A DNA stretch of 64,000 bases from Oncomelania hupensis. Its lineage: Eukaryota > Mollusca > Gastropoda > Littorinimorpha > Pomatiopsidae. Under the pieces are notes generated by a model. That model saw only the letters and a program-made list of their open reading frames with translations, did no database searches and was not told the origin of the DNA. Positions 34,254 through 46,039 of the stretch are shown here, piece after piece. How positions within the stretch are numbered: position 1 is the first letter of the stretch; each line of letters begins with the position of its first letter. The stretch spans positions 116,973 to 180,972 of the forward strand of contig CM072527.1 in assembly GCA_036898135.1 (NCBI GenBank). The letters are read 5' to 3'. The position numbers and the translations under genes are program-made.

Positions 34254-35920
34254 ATAGTAAGATAAGATAAGATAAGATAAGATAAGATAAGATAAGATAT
34301 TACTTTATTAATCCAAAAGCATGGAAATTACATTGTCTGTCAATTAAACATGTCCATTCATTCTTCTTTTACACACACATAAATATTTATACATTATTAA
34401 TGATCTTCAAACACATGGACATATTTTCATAATGCAGATATTTCAATTAAGCAGTAAAACGGATTAACGTAAGAACAGATAAATATGAGAATTTAAAACT
34501 TATTAGTGTGTAAACATATAAACTATTTATACAAAAACAGTAGTTAAAAAAAATTAACTAACTAAGCTGCATGAGAGTTGTAGAGTATGTTTAGTAAGAC
34601 CTACCGACTTGTTTGTTATGTGCTTGAATGGCAAGTGGTATGAATGAGTTCCTGTACCTATTTGATGTTCCCGCTGGTGCCCTAAAACGGCCACTCCTGT
34701 CTATCCGTCGAGAGTCAAATTCCAAGAAAAGTGGATGGTTACTGTCAGCCAAAATTGCAGTCAGCTTTTTTGTCACTTGTCTGCTATGTATCGTCGCTAT
34801 GTCATCCTGTTCCCTCCCAACCACCCCACTAGCCCTTTTTATCTGTTTGTCCAATCTTCGTTTTTCTGCTTGTGATACGTTTCCTCCCCAACATGAGATT
34901 CCAAAAGAAATGATGCTTCCTAAAACAGCTGTATAAAACATTTGTAAAATTTCCTGTTTTACATTAAAGGATCTCAGTTTTCTTAAACAAAACATTCTAC
35001 TTTGCAGTCGCTTGTAAATGTATTTTGTGTTATCTTTCCAAGTGAATCTATCATCGATAACCACACCTAAATACTTATATGCATGCACTCTCTCTACTTC
35101 TTCTCCTTTGATAAAGATAGGATTAAAATCAAACTTGTTTCCCTTCCTAAAATCAAATATCATTTCTTTTGTTTTGCTTACATTAAGATCTAGAAAATTT
35201 TAATCACACCAGTTGACAAAGCTATCTATTTCATCGTACATGTTGTCCATGTTGTTGGTAATAAGACCAGAGAGTGCCGTGTCGTCTGCAAATTTTATCA
35301 GGGGACAGGATTCGTGCTTTTGTCTATGGTCTGCGGTGTACAAAGAAAACAAAAAAGGTGCTAGAACAGTTCCTCGAGGGGCTCCTGTATTAGTCAACAC
35401 AATATTAGAATTGTATACAATAAAATTGGAATTGTTTTGAACTCTGACAAACTGAGGTCTATTTGTAAGATAGTCAAAAATCCATAGAATAGTTCTAATA
35501 TCAACATTCATGCCTGCTAGTTTTTGAACAAGTGAATGGCATTGCATAGTATTAAAAGCACTACTAAAATCAAAGAACATAAGCCTGACACAAGAATTTG
35601 CATTTTCTAAATGTGAGTACATTTTGTTGAGGACAAAAAGAACAGCGTCTTCAACATGTCTCTTACTTCTATAGGCAAACTGCAGTGGGTCAATAAAATC
35701 TGATACTAAAACATATAACTTATTAAGAACAAATTTTTCAAAAACTTTCATCGTGACAGAGGTTAAAGCAACAGGGCGAAGATCATTAAAAACTTTGACT
35801 GGATTCTTTTTAGGAACAGGTACTATGCATGACATCTTCCAAAGAGTAGGTACAACAGACTGAGTAAAAGACATGTTAAACAGAACATATATAATTGGCT
35901 TGCCAGGGTACAAAACCACT
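34254..35920 (-). mobile_element. CR1/L2-type LINE, 5'-truncated, (TTATC)n tail
   Basis: On the minus strand one frame encodes reverse transcriptase motifs in order: DLRPVALTS, QFAYRSKRHVEDA, FDFSSAFNT, GAPRGTVLAPFLFSLYTAD and LIKFADDTAL (the catalytic FADD), ending NWCD at an in-frame TAA (35200-35202). The same frame resumes with NVSKTKEMIFDFRKG and continues through FGISCWGGNVSQ to the C-terminus at 34591. About 300 bp of 3' UTR follow, ending in (GATAA)n as read on the + strand at 34258-34297. The endonuclease and the first part of the RT are missing at about 35920, where a minisatellite begins. One nonsense codon and truncation make it inactive. Confidence 0.85.
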
Positions 35921-36505
35921 AGTATTATAATAAAGCATAAAGGTTAATATTATAACGAAGCACATGTGTTAAAATTATAATAAAGCACATAAATGGTAAT
36001 ATTATAACGAAGCACATAAGTTAATATTATAACGAAGCACATGTGTTAATATTATAATAAAGCACATATGTGTTAATATTATAGTGAAGCTCATAGGTAA
36101 ATATTATAACGAGGCACATGTAGTAATATTATAGTGAAGCACATATGTGTTAATATTATAACGAAGCACATGTGTTAATATTATAATAAAGCACATATAT
36201 GTTGATATTATAATAAAGCACATAGGTTAATATTATAACGAAGCAATGTGTTAATATTATAATAAAGCACAAATATGTTGATATTATAATAAAGCACATA
36301 TATGTTGATATTATAATAAAGCACATAGGTTAATATTATAACGAAGCACGTGTGTTAATATTATAATAAAGCACATAGGTTAATATTATAACGAAGCACA
36401 TGTGTTAATATTATAATTAAGCACCTATATGTTGATATTATATTAAAAAGCACAGGTTAATATGATAACGAGGCACATGTGTTAATATTATAATAAAGCA
36501 CGCGT
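35921..36505. repeat. 25-bp minisatellite, about 23 units
   Basis: Units of TTAATATTATAACGAAGCAC plus ATGTG, with a second type using ATAATAAAGCAC. The two types tend to alternate. It abuts the truncated 5' end of the LINE. Confidence 0.93.
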
Positions 36506-37183
36506 GTTGCCATTGGTCTAACACGGAAGTGTAACGGTTGAGCGTGTATGTTGGTGACAAATAGCCGCGCATTTATTTAGGTCTATTGTGGAAAATGAAA
36601 GCGCTGTAGCCTATACAGCATCCATTACGAACCATAATAATGAAGATAATAAAATTACTATAATAAAGAGAGTACATGATATTTAACACACACACACGTG
36701 CTATAAAATTGATCAAAAACGAAGTTACATGGAGGAGTGATAGCAGTATAATGTGTATTCACAAATGGACAATTGAGCGGGAGATATCCATGCAAACGTT
36801 TCTTTCTACTATTACGATCTCGAGAGAGCGCGCGTGTGTGTGGTGTGTGTGTGTGTGTGTGGAGAGGGAGAGATGGGAGAAGCACTGGGTGGGCGAGTTT
36901 CCATCTTGTCCTCAGGGCTGGTAACAATAACAATTAGTATAACAAAATCATTTTATAACAGTAGCATAATGTAACAACACAATCAAGATCAGTACGCACA
37001 GAAACAGGTAATCATACGCACGTAGGGGGGGGGGGGAGATAAAAAGAGAGTGAGAGAGGGAGGGAGAGAGGAAAAGAGAGAGAAAAAAAAGAGAAAGAGA
37101 AGAGGAAGAAAGAGAATTTTGCAAGGGTAAAATAATAAGCGCTGGGTTAGCTTTTAAAAAAATTAACATCCTGTCCTTGATCC
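36506..37183. other. No gene; GT and GA microsatellites
   Basis: GAGCGTGTATGTTGGTGAC near 36540 resembles the end of SINE-like family F. (GT)n is at 36832-36862 and a G-run plus GA-rich tract at 37026-37115. Confidence 0.45.
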
Positions 37184-39996
37184 TATCCTATCCTATCCTA
37201 TCCTGTCCCGTAACCCGGAGGTCGTAGGGGCACCACAGATGATCGTTTAACCAGCATACTCCATCTTTCTCTGTCCTCAGCAGCCCTGATGGCTTCGCTC
37301 AGTGTCAAACCAGTCCATTCTCGAATGTTATCCTCCCACCTCTTTTTCGGTCTCCCTCTTCTTCTACCTCCTTGCACTATGCCTTGCAGAATAGTCTTTG
37401 CAAAGCCTGATGATCTGGTGACATGGCCATACCATCGGAGTTTCCGTTTCTTCACCACTGTGTAAGCAGGTCATCGTGTTGTCCAATGGCTTGTGTGATG
37501 GTCTGTCGGACTTCGTCATTGGTGATGTGTTGTGTATAGGAAATGCCCAGAAGTCTTCTGTAGCACCTCATCTCCATGCTTTGTATTATTCGTTGGAGAT
37601 CTGCTGTGAGGGTCCATGCTTCGCAAGCATATAGGAAGATGGAGATGACACGGGAGCGCAGCAGTCTTACTTTGGAATGTAGACTGATGGTCCTGTCTTT
37701 CCAAATGGGCTTCAACCTTGTCAGGGCAGCAGTTGTTTGTGCGATCCTGGAGAGGACTTCCTGTCGGGACCCATTGTCTGATACAATAGCTCCTAAATAT
37801 TTGAAGCTATGCACTGTGTTGAGGGATTGGCCTTGGACTTTGATGTCCGTGTTGATGCCATTGGTGTTGTTGGTCATCATTTTGGTCTTCTCTGCACTTA
37901 TTTCCATTCCATAAGCTCTGGAGGTGGTGTCAAGCCTCTGTACCAGCTGTTCAAGTTCTTGTTCCTCTCCAGCCAATCCATCAATGTCATCAGCAAAACG
38001 AAGATTGGAGATTGCTCTACCCCCTATGCTGACTGTGCCTTCATGATTTGCAAGAGCATCTGACAGCTCTAGGAAGATGTTGAAGAGTGTTGGAGAGAGT
38101 ATGCATCCTTGACGCACACCGATTGTTGTTCTGAACCAGTTCCCGATGGCGCTGTTGTGGAGGACTGCACTGGTAGCCTTTTCATACAGGCTTTTGATGA
38201 CTTCAATAATTTTAGGGCTGATGTTGTACACTTTCATTGTTGCCCATAGAGCTGCATGCCAGACTCGGTCAAACGCCTTCTTGAAGTCTATGAACACATG
38301 ATATAGATGTTGTTGGTGCTGTAGGTATTTCTCACAGATTATTCTGAGGTTGAAAATCTGTTTAGTGGTACTTCGCCCTGCCCTGAATCCTGCTTGTTCT
38401 TCAGCTATGATTTGTTCAGCTTGGGGTTTCAACCTGTTGAGTATTATTTTCAGGAGGACCTTGCTGGGATGGCTGATGAGGCTGATGGTGCGGTAATTTT
38501 CACACTCCTGAAGGTTACATTTTTTGGGAAGAGTGATGACAAGCGACTGGGTCCTGGTATAAGCCACTCCCCACTCTGCCAGATCTTGTTACAAATAATG
38601 GTGAGGGCATCAATCATCGCTTCTCCTCCTGCTTGTAGCAGTTCCGCGGGTATGTTGTCCACTCCCGCTGACTTCCCTTTCTTTAGCGATTGCACTGCTG
38701 CCTCAACTTCTTCCCGGAGAATTGGGAGGATTTCTTCTTCTTCACTGTTCTCGGGACATGCTAGAACTGATGGGTCTCCATTTGGTGTATGGTTGTAAAG
38801 GTCAGAGCAGTACTCTGTCCATCTGTCCAAAACTTCTTGTTCTTCTGTAAGGCATATGCCAGACTTGCTTTGGATCGTGGAGACTTTGGGCTGTTTGACA
38901 CTTGTCAGCCGCTTCACAGTCTGGTAGGCCTTCTTGCTGTTGTTCTTGTTCAGAATGTTCTCTATTTCCTGGCATTGATCTTCTATCCAGTTCTCCTTTG
39001 CTGTGCGCATGCCTTTTCGGATGTCATTGTTGATTTTTTGGTAGGCATCAGCTCCCTGTGAGGTGTTCTTTTTCTTTTTCATCTCTCTTCGTTTATCACA
39101 CAGATCCAAAAGTTCAGGTGTGATCCACGGCTTCTTTTTTGGTCGGAGCTTGCCAAGGATCTCAGTGGCGGCATCTGTCACAGCTGAGTTGAAGGTGGTG
39201 GTCATGGTTTTGACATCTACTTCACCAGCCCCCAAAATGAGCATTGGTGCAAATTTCCCTCCAACTGTGGCCTGAAATAGTTCTGCCACCTCCGGGTCTT
39301 GCAGTTTGTCCAGGTCGAACTTCAGTCTAGTGCACTTTGCTGTATTTACTCTCTTCAAGTGGAGCCGGAAAGACATCATCACGAGATCGTGGTCACTTCC
39401 GATGTCTGCTCCTGTAAAAGTGCGTGTCCTTCCAATGTTGATGCTTGATCTGAAGCGTTTCTTGACCATGATGTAGTCTATTTGGTTGTGATGCTCCCCG
39501 CCGGGACTGTGCCATGTCCATCGTCTGGAGTTTTTGTGGAGACCAAGCGTGTTTGCCAGAACCAGATTGTTGTATCTGGCAAACTCCAAGAGTCTCAGAC
39601 CCCTGTCATTTGTCTCGTTGTTGCAGTAGGGTCCACATGTGTCTCCCCAGTTGTGATGCGCATCTTGGCCAACCTTGGCATTCCAGTCGTCTTGCACTAT
39701 GACTATGTCCTTCTTCGGCACTTGGTCAAGGACCGCCTGTAGATTTTCATAAAAATCCTCCACTTCGCTGTCGTCATAGTCTGATGTTGGGGCATAGGCC
39801 TGGATGATGGTGATGTTGAAAGGGGCTGCTCTCAGGCGGATGGTAATGAGTCTACTGGAGACTGGGCGGCAACCCATGACAGTGGCTAGAATGTTCTTGT
39901 GGACCAAGAATCCAACGCCGTGTTCGTGCCTGTCATCTCTACCGCTGAAATAGAGCTTGTGGCCTTTGTCGGTCGTTGTTTCACCTAGGCCTTTCC
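37184..39996 (-). mobile_element. RTE-type LINE, copy A (EN-RT), 5'-truncated
   Basis: About 2.8 kb. On the minus strand an exonuclease III-like endonuclease is seen (HGVGFLVHK, IIQAYAPTSD, DDWNAKVG, NDRGLRLLEFA, HNQIDYIMV, GADIGSDHDLV), then a linker and reverse transcriptase (ENYRTISLISHPSK, AGFRAGRSTTKQ, FIDFKKAFDRVWH, VRQGCILSP, LRFADDIDGLAG at about 37985-38010), then the RTE C-terminus ending GRPKKRWEDNIREWTGL. A 1-bp deletion at about 38560 and a 2-bp insertion at about 37463, both judged against copies B and C, break the frame. Six bases are lost in-frame near 38068. The N-terminus of the endonuclease is absent. The apparent open frame beyond 39996 runs through (GA)n and is spurious. 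Tail: (GGATA)n at 37184-37202. Confidence 0.9.
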
Positions 39997-40020
39997 AGCA
40001 ATAACTATGGAATACAACAA

Positions 40021-40027
40021 ATTGAGA

Positions 40028-40075
<48 letters not shown>

Positions 40076-40110
40076 GAGAGAGAGAAAGAAAGAAAGAGAG
40101 AAAGAAAGAG
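40021..40110. repeat. (GA)n/(GAAA)n microsatellite
   Basis: GA units grading into GAAAGAAA up to about 40120. Confidence 0.95.
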
Positions 40111-41820
40111 AGAAAGAAAGACAGACATAGACAGACACAGACAGAGATGATTGTAGCCAATCACTATGGCACGACATTTGAGCGCGAGATTTTCCCGTGA
40201 AGTACCGAGAGCCACGGATTTGGATAACTGCGGGCTCAGCCTTCTCTGGACCCACCGCTGATACCATCTTGACTAATCCTGAATTAATTATTTACGTCAG
40301 TGATGTCATGGTGATTTTTGAATATTTTATGCAAAGCAGGTACATAGGAGGTCGTCGTTGTTGATGATGTTGCTTTAGATGCTTGTTCCCGGCCCTGGGA
40401 TTATGAGTTCACATTGTAATATTAATCTGGAACGAAAAAGGTTGTTAGTGAACGACTGACTTTATAAAAGAAAGAAGAAAGAAAGGAACTAATGACAGAA
40501 AAAAGGAGTTGTTATGAATGAATGAATGCATGATTAATTAACGTATGAATGAAGGAATGAAGAAAGGAAAGAAGGAAGGTGTTGTTATGAAGGGATGCAT
40601 ATGAATAAAATCATGACAACTTGCAATTCCTCACTGTGACCGATGTGGTTTTAATACAAAATATAGCGTAGAAGCTGAAACTAAACTAATCTAAACTAGA
40701 GACGGAAACAGGAACCGTTGACAAATATTGGTGAATGCACTGACAAGGCCTTAAGGCTTTTAGGTCTCTTAAGTGCACACTGCGTAGCGCCCACTTGCCC
40801 AGGCTTATACTACTCGGCGAGTGTCAGCTACGCTGCAGTATTGTTGTGAGTGTGTAGGCCTATAGGAAACAGGTTGTGCACAAATCTCTTGATGACTTGC
40901 TAAACACACGTTGAGCTGGGCAATGTGCATGAACTGTATTTGCAAAATTTATTGACTGTGGACAGCGAAATGAGAATCGATGTGTCTGTGGGTTTTATTT
41001 CTCGTTTTATCTTGTCATGTTTGTGTGTTGTGTGTGTGGAATGTGTGTGGTGTGTTTGTGTGTTGGCGAGATGGGGGGGGGGGAGGGAAGAGGGAGGTAT
41101 TGTAAGTGTGAAGAGATACTAAGTGTATGTATGTATTTGTTTATATGGGTTTTTATGGTTGGGTGTAGGAGATATAAGACGTATGATTTCTACTCGTATG
41201 CATGGTATAAGTGTTTGCTACATAAAGACTGAGACTGGCGCTCCTTATTAGTCTATCAAACATAAAAATACATAAAAATGCGTCATAAGAGAGAGAGACC
41301 GACCGATAGACAGACAGACAAATGAGAAGATACAGGATGGAGACAGAGAGAGAAAGAGAGAGAGACAGAGAGAGAGAAGATATAGGAAGTAGACAGAGAG
41401 AGAAAGAGAGAGACAGAGAGAGACAGAAATTCAGATACAAAGAGAAACAGACATACAGACAAAGACAGAGAGAAAAGAAGATATAGGAAGGGGAGGGAGG
41501 TGGCGAAAAGCTTCGTGTGTTAGTGAGTGTTAACAGAGAAACGATGTGTATGTGTGTTTGTGAGTGCGTGCGTGCGTGAGTGGCCGTGTGAGCGTGTCCA
41601 CACGTATGTGTGTATATTAATGTAGAGTGTGCACCTTTTTGTGCGGGTGAGTGTGAGTGTGGGTAGACGTCTTGCGTGTGGACACGTCTATGTAAGTATA
41701 GCTTCATAGGTAAGCAAAACGTTTGCCGGAGTTTGTAATTTTGATTGGAGTTGAGAATTGTAAACGAGAATTCGATAGCTAGGTAGAGAGACCCATGTTT
41801 TTGATTCGCAACGAGCTTCT
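40111..41820. other. No gene established; AG-rich and GT-rich patches
   Basis: AGAC/AG-rich 41290-41480 and GT-rich 41010-41060 and 41540-41680. A start codon in good context on the minus strand at 40267 leads to 40 unremarkable codons before low-complexity sequence. Confidence 0.4.
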
Positions 41821-41839
41821 GTGAAGGAAAAGGATTCCC

Positions 41840-42913
41840 GACTCCGACTTGGCGTAAGTAACCTTAATTATGACATGTTCCGCCGTCACTTGTTAGAAGA
41901 CCCAGTCTGTCAGTGTGGGCATCCTGCAGAAACACCTGAACATGTCCTCCTTTTTTGCCCTACATTCGGCACTGTACGTACGCAGACAATTAACCAATTA
42001 GACCCTCCTTTTCGAAACATCAACACCTTATTGTTTGGCAGTGAACATCTCTCCCCACAAGAAAACGCCAACATCTTTACAAAAGTCCACACATTCCTCA
42101 CATCTAGTGACCGCTTCGTTTAGAAAATAGCCCAATTATGCAAATTCACATCTGATTGGTACCCTTGATACCAGCTAAACCAATCCCCATTTGTTTCCCT
42201 CTCCCTAGTAGTTACACCCCATCCCTTCGCACCACAAGTTTATTAATAGCTGTCAGAGAGAAACTGACCAGATAATTGTCTCTTCCAACGGAATAGATGA
42301 GTTCACCATCTATTCTAAATATCTGTTCACGTGCAAACACGTAGTCTCGACCTATTTATCTCTGTGTTTGTGTGTGTGTGTGTGCGTGTGTGTGGGTGTG
42401 TGTGTGTGCACGCGTTGTTTTTATTTTACTTTCTTCTTTTTTTTACTTGCACGTGACTTCTTTTTTTTTTCCCCTCCTCCAAACTGATTTTTTTCTCTCA
42501 TTGTTTTAGATTGCTGCAGGTATTTATTTACCTTTTAATCGACAGCTACTGTTTTGTGTAAAGTTTACTCTTGGGTGCATGTATCTGTTTCTCGTTAGTT
42601 AGTTCATTCATTTATTTCTCTATTACTTTTTTTGTTTGTTCGACGTTATTGCATTTTTTTTCTGTTATACTATAGTTATATGTTTGTTCTCTTTTCATTG
42701 TTAAAAAGATTAATTTATGTGCTCCTGTTTTTTTTTAAATTTATTTATTGCTTTGTACTTGTGTCTGTTCGCCAGACATTTCATTGTTGTCATTTATCAA
42801 AGGGTAACACTCATTTAAGCTTTGCTTTTGTGTGCCCTTTATGTTCTCCATGCCTGGTTTACTTGTTTCGTGAATAAAATTATGTTTAAACAAAAAAAAA
42901 AAAAAAAAAAAAG
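41840..42913 (+). mobile_element. Jockey/I-type LINE, 3' end with poly(A)
   Basis: The frame ending at 42123 reads LRLGVSNLNYDMFRRHLL, then CQCGHPAETPEHVLLFCP, the C-x-C-G...E--H-L--C knuckle found after RNase H in Jockey- and I-group polyproteins. A 770-bp 3' UTR follows with AATAAA at about 42873 and (A)n at 42890-42912. The 10-bp word AAGGATTCCC flanks it at 41830-41839 and 42914-42923. It is therefore a severely 5'-truncated but structurally clean retrotransposition product. The start codon upstream of 41840 belongs to the flank. Confidence 0.85.
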
Positions 42914-42923
42914 AAGGATTCCC

Positions 42924-42990
42924 TGCGCCATAATTCGAATCAGCGCCTTGAGTTGTTCTTTCCAATGATAAGTGCACTGTTATAGTCTAG
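42924..42990 (+). mobile_element. SINE remnant (family B-like)
   Basis: ATTCGAATCAGCGCCTTGAG and AGTGCACTGTTATAG match the end region of tRNA-SINEs here. The Jockey-type insertion lies directly beside it. Confidence 0.45.
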
Positions 42991-43878
42991 AGGAGAGCAG
43001 TCACACGAGCCTTCGTTAAAATGTTACTTATTACAGTATTTTTGATTTTTAAGAATCTTCCAGCACAAACATCGGTGGTTGGAAGTTTGAAGTTTCTGTA
43101 CGAGCTGGAGAGCAGATTTTGGTTTTTCTAAAGTGTGATAGTGAAGGAGTCGGGAGGGGGTGTGAGAGGGGAGGGAGTGGGGTGGAGGAATAGGGAGGAA
43201 GGAGAGTGATAGAGGAAGAGAGGAAGAAAGATGGAGAAGGGGTGAAGAGTTTGGTGGAGTTGGAGGATGTGATGTTCCATAGTGGAAATGCAGGGACGTG
43301 ACGAAGTGTTTTATTGTATTGTGTCCCCCTGACGAAGAGCTTAACTCAAAATGTTGCCACTATGTTGTTGGATATTAGGTTTATCTCTTTGTTGTCGCTG
43401 CTGTTGTTGTTGCTTTTGTTGTTGTTCAAATTAACATTTTTTGGGGTTAAGTACGGTATCAAAATTTTTCCGGATAATCTGGAGGTTGAAAAAAAGAAAA
43501 GATGTAAAAGGTTCATGTCAAGCGCTCTGAGAGACTTAAGAACTAACATGAAAATATATTACATCTTTGAAACAGAGCCGGGTTGATTTTAACAAAGACG
43601 TAAACTTATTATGCCTAACACATGCAAGGTTTCTTTATACCGACCGGTGTAGACTGGTTCGTCATATAAAAACCAACCAACCATAAGCTCTCAGTAATAT
43701 AGTGCATGTTCAGCTGCAAATATTCGCCTGTCATGCACTTTTCTATTGCAAAGCAAACACTAATGCTCCAACCTTCGCTAGTATAAACAGCAATTTCCCA
43801 TATACAACTTGTGGCGTCCTGCAAGTCTTCAATTCGGTGCCGCAAGTTCGAGTCGTGTATGCATGTTTACATAATCTA
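42991..43878. other. No gene recognised
   Basis: GGGAGG-rich patch 43150-43260 and (GTT)-like run 43395-43430. No domain. Confidence 0.4.
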
Positions 43879-43940
<62 letters not shown>

Positions 43941-43953
43941 TTACTACTACTAC

Positions 43954-44023
<70 letters not shown>

Positions 44024-44036
44024 CAATAATAATAAT
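43879..44036. repeat. (ACT)n(AAT)n compound microsatellite
   Basis: (ACT)n 43879-43955 then (AAT)n to 44036. Confidence 0.97.
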
Positions 44037-44139
44037 AGTCACTTTGACTGTGGAAAAAAAAGCTTACGATGTTCAAAGATCGTATGCATCTAAACGGGCA
44101 TTGTGTGTGCGATGCATAAAGAAACAATTAAGTTACCTA

Positions 44140-44205
44140 CGTGCGCGCCTTGAGCTGCTCTTGAGCTGGCAAAGCGCAATATAAGAACAATTATAATAAT
44201 ATTAA
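44140..44205 (+). mobile_element. SINE 3' end (family B)
   Basis: GCGCCTTGAGCTGCTCTTGA, GCTGGCAAAGCGCAATATAA and an (ATT)-like tail. Confidence 0.65.
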
Positions 44206-44379
44206 TGATTATGTTCCATGGCGAGAGACAGCTTGATACCTGATAGAAACAACAAGCCTGAGCACGACAATTCGTCACCACCAATCTTCTTCCAGTTCCA
44301 GCTTGGTTACTCTTCGTGCTCTACCTTGTAACAGAACACTAGGGAAAAAAAAAAACTTTTTTTAACAGGCAAATCGTCT

Positions 44380-44668
44380 CGACCGTTTGAGAGGCGGCCA
44401 AAATAGTCTTGTGGTGGCACACGAGCCAAGGTTTCTGTGTCTCCCCAGCCCCGTGGCCACTGAAGACGCTCCCAGAGTAGAAACAGCTGTCTGGTCAGGA
44501 TGGCTAACAGATAAAACTGAGATCTATTTTCAAAGCAATAGTGGACACTAATAAAAGAGAGGCAGTGTGAAAGTTATGGTTGTTGAATGGTGGTGTGCTG
44601 CTGCACAATGACTTCATCTTTACACTACAGTGGCTCTGTCCTAAACCTTACTAAAGGTTGGTCTATCG
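44380..44668 (+). repeat. Dispersed repeat G, left part of copy 1
   Basis: GGTGGCACACGAGCC, GGCCACTGAAGACGCT and CTTTACACTACAGTGG recur at 47940-48010 and 48880-48960. The copy is split by the hAT-like element and resumes at 45432. Confidence 0.6.
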
Positions 44669-44676
44669 GGTGCCGC

Positions 44677-45431
44677 AGAGCTGTTCACTCCTCCGGTTTG
44701 ACCGGATTTTCTTCGTTTTGACTGTAAAAATCCGCTTAAATCCGTTTTGAAAACAAAAACTCCGGTTTCAAACGCGAGCGATGAAAAAAAAAATGTAGTT
44801 TTCTCGGTAGAAAGACGCTTTTTTTCCCGTTTCGTAAGTTTTCCGTAATAAGACAAAAACTGGAATTTCCTGTACAAGTTTCGATTTCCGGCTCTCGCAC
44901 TTTATTTCGTGTGTGATCGAGCATTTGTGCATGTTTTCAAAGTGACTAGTCTGTTCGCGATGCCGAAAATAAAAAACGCAGAAGATGGTGGACAAACACC
45001 ACCCAAAAAGAAGATTCTTTACACGCAGAAGTGGAATGCTTCTTATTCAGAACTGCATAAGTGCTTAACGAGCTCCGAAAGGTCTGAAAACTATGCTTAC
45101 TGCAAAATTTGCAAACTTGACTTCAGCGTTGCGGACGGCGGTAGAAATGCCATTGAAAGGCACGTGAACTGTGGTAGACACAAGCAGTTGCAACAAGAGC
45201 AGGCTAACCAACGCACAATAAGCTCGTTTATTGCTAAAGCAATAAATAAGTGAATGCTTTTTCAAATGTACTTTTAAATGTGTTTTTTGTAGTAAATTTA
45301 ACTGTCTTTGTTTTCTTTTATCTCAATCTCTCAAAAAATGTATTCCAGTACTGTACTCCTGACAGACAGATGAAACTCCTGACAGACAGTCTGCTTACTC
45401 CTGACTGGCATTGGTAGGGGTGAACAGGTCT
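44677..45431 (+). mobile_element. hAT-like element carrying only a BED-type finger
   Basis: Imperfect terminal inverted repeats AGAGCTGTTCACTCCTCC and, inverted at the other end, AGACCTGTTCACCCCTACC bound 755 bp. Flanking 8-mers GGTGCCGC (44669-44676) and GGTGCAGT (45432-45439) agree at 6 of 8 positions, the hAT target length. The flanks join to match a related, uninterrupted sequence near 48930-48970 (GGTGGCATTTAAACAAACAG), which looks like a paralogous empty site. The transposase core is absent. Confidence 0.6.
44960..45253 (+). CDS. BED-type zinc-finger protein of a hAT-like element
   Basis: An intact 97-residue frame from MPKIKNAEDGG to a TGA. After a lysine-rich stretch (PPKKK) comes YTQKWNASYSELHKCL, then YCKICKLDFSVADGGRNAIE and RHVNCGRHKQ, a C-x2-C...H-x7-H arrangement typical of BED-like fingers at the N-terminus of hAT transposases, where they bind the element's ends. 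The RTISSFIAK tail matches the short linker often seen after such fingers. A possible in-frame start at 44909 is upstream, but 44960 gives the protein-like N-terminus. No RNase H-like catalytic domain follows before the element ends at 45431. It may be a truncated transposase exon or a domesticated or repressor-like finger; function is unknown. Confidence 0.6.
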   Translation: MPKIKNAEDGGQTPPKKKILYTQKWNASYSELHKCLTSSERSENYAYCKICKLDFSVADGGRNAIERHVNCGRHKQLQQEQANQRTISSFIAKAINK

Positions 45432-45439
45432 GGTGCAGT

Positions 45440-45775
45440 TATAACACCAGTTGTTCTCATTATCACACCTTATTGAGACATATAGAAAGTTTCTCTGTTT
45501 TCATTGCAGTTGGTGGGATGGGTTTTTGTGGGGTGTCGTAGGGAATATAGTGTTGCTTGCACAAGGATCCATCCTGAATACATTTCCTTTGAAAGGGGGA
45601 GATTTTTCCATGAAATTTAAGATGACTAACTCCAGGTTTTTATTGCATTGCGTGCGTTGTGACCGTCTGCGTTTTTTTTTTTTTTAAATTTTAATGTGTG
45701 TCTGTCTGTGCATGTGAAGGACGGACAGAGAGAGGGAGAAAGATAGAGAGGACGAAGAGACAGATTGACATTCCG

Positions 45776-45778
<3 letters not shown>
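45440..45778. other. Right part of repeat G copy 1, then unique sequence
   Basis: CCAGTTGTTCTC at about 45447 matches AACAGTTGTTTCC at 48956. No coding domain. Confidence 0.45.

Positions 45779-45860
<82 letters not shown>
45779..45860. repeat. (GA)n microsatellite
   Basis: About 40 units with a GGG interruption. Confidence 0.97.
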
Positions 45861-45862
<2 letters not shown>

Positions 45863-46039
45863 TCGAAGTCGAAACTTTTCATAGGATTATAGCATTAGGT
45901 CCTAAGGACCTGTCTTACAGCTACTCCTTAATAAACAATTCAGAATAAACAAAATAATTAACATAAAATAATTCGAAACTGACATATTTTATACCTTAAG
46001 GAAGGTTTTTAAAGAAGACACTATGCTTATTGATACATA

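Noticed and set aside
39996..40267. N-terminal extension of the RTE open frame to 40267
   Set aside because: It reads through (GA)n, and endonuclease homology stops at 39996, where the element is 5'-truncated.
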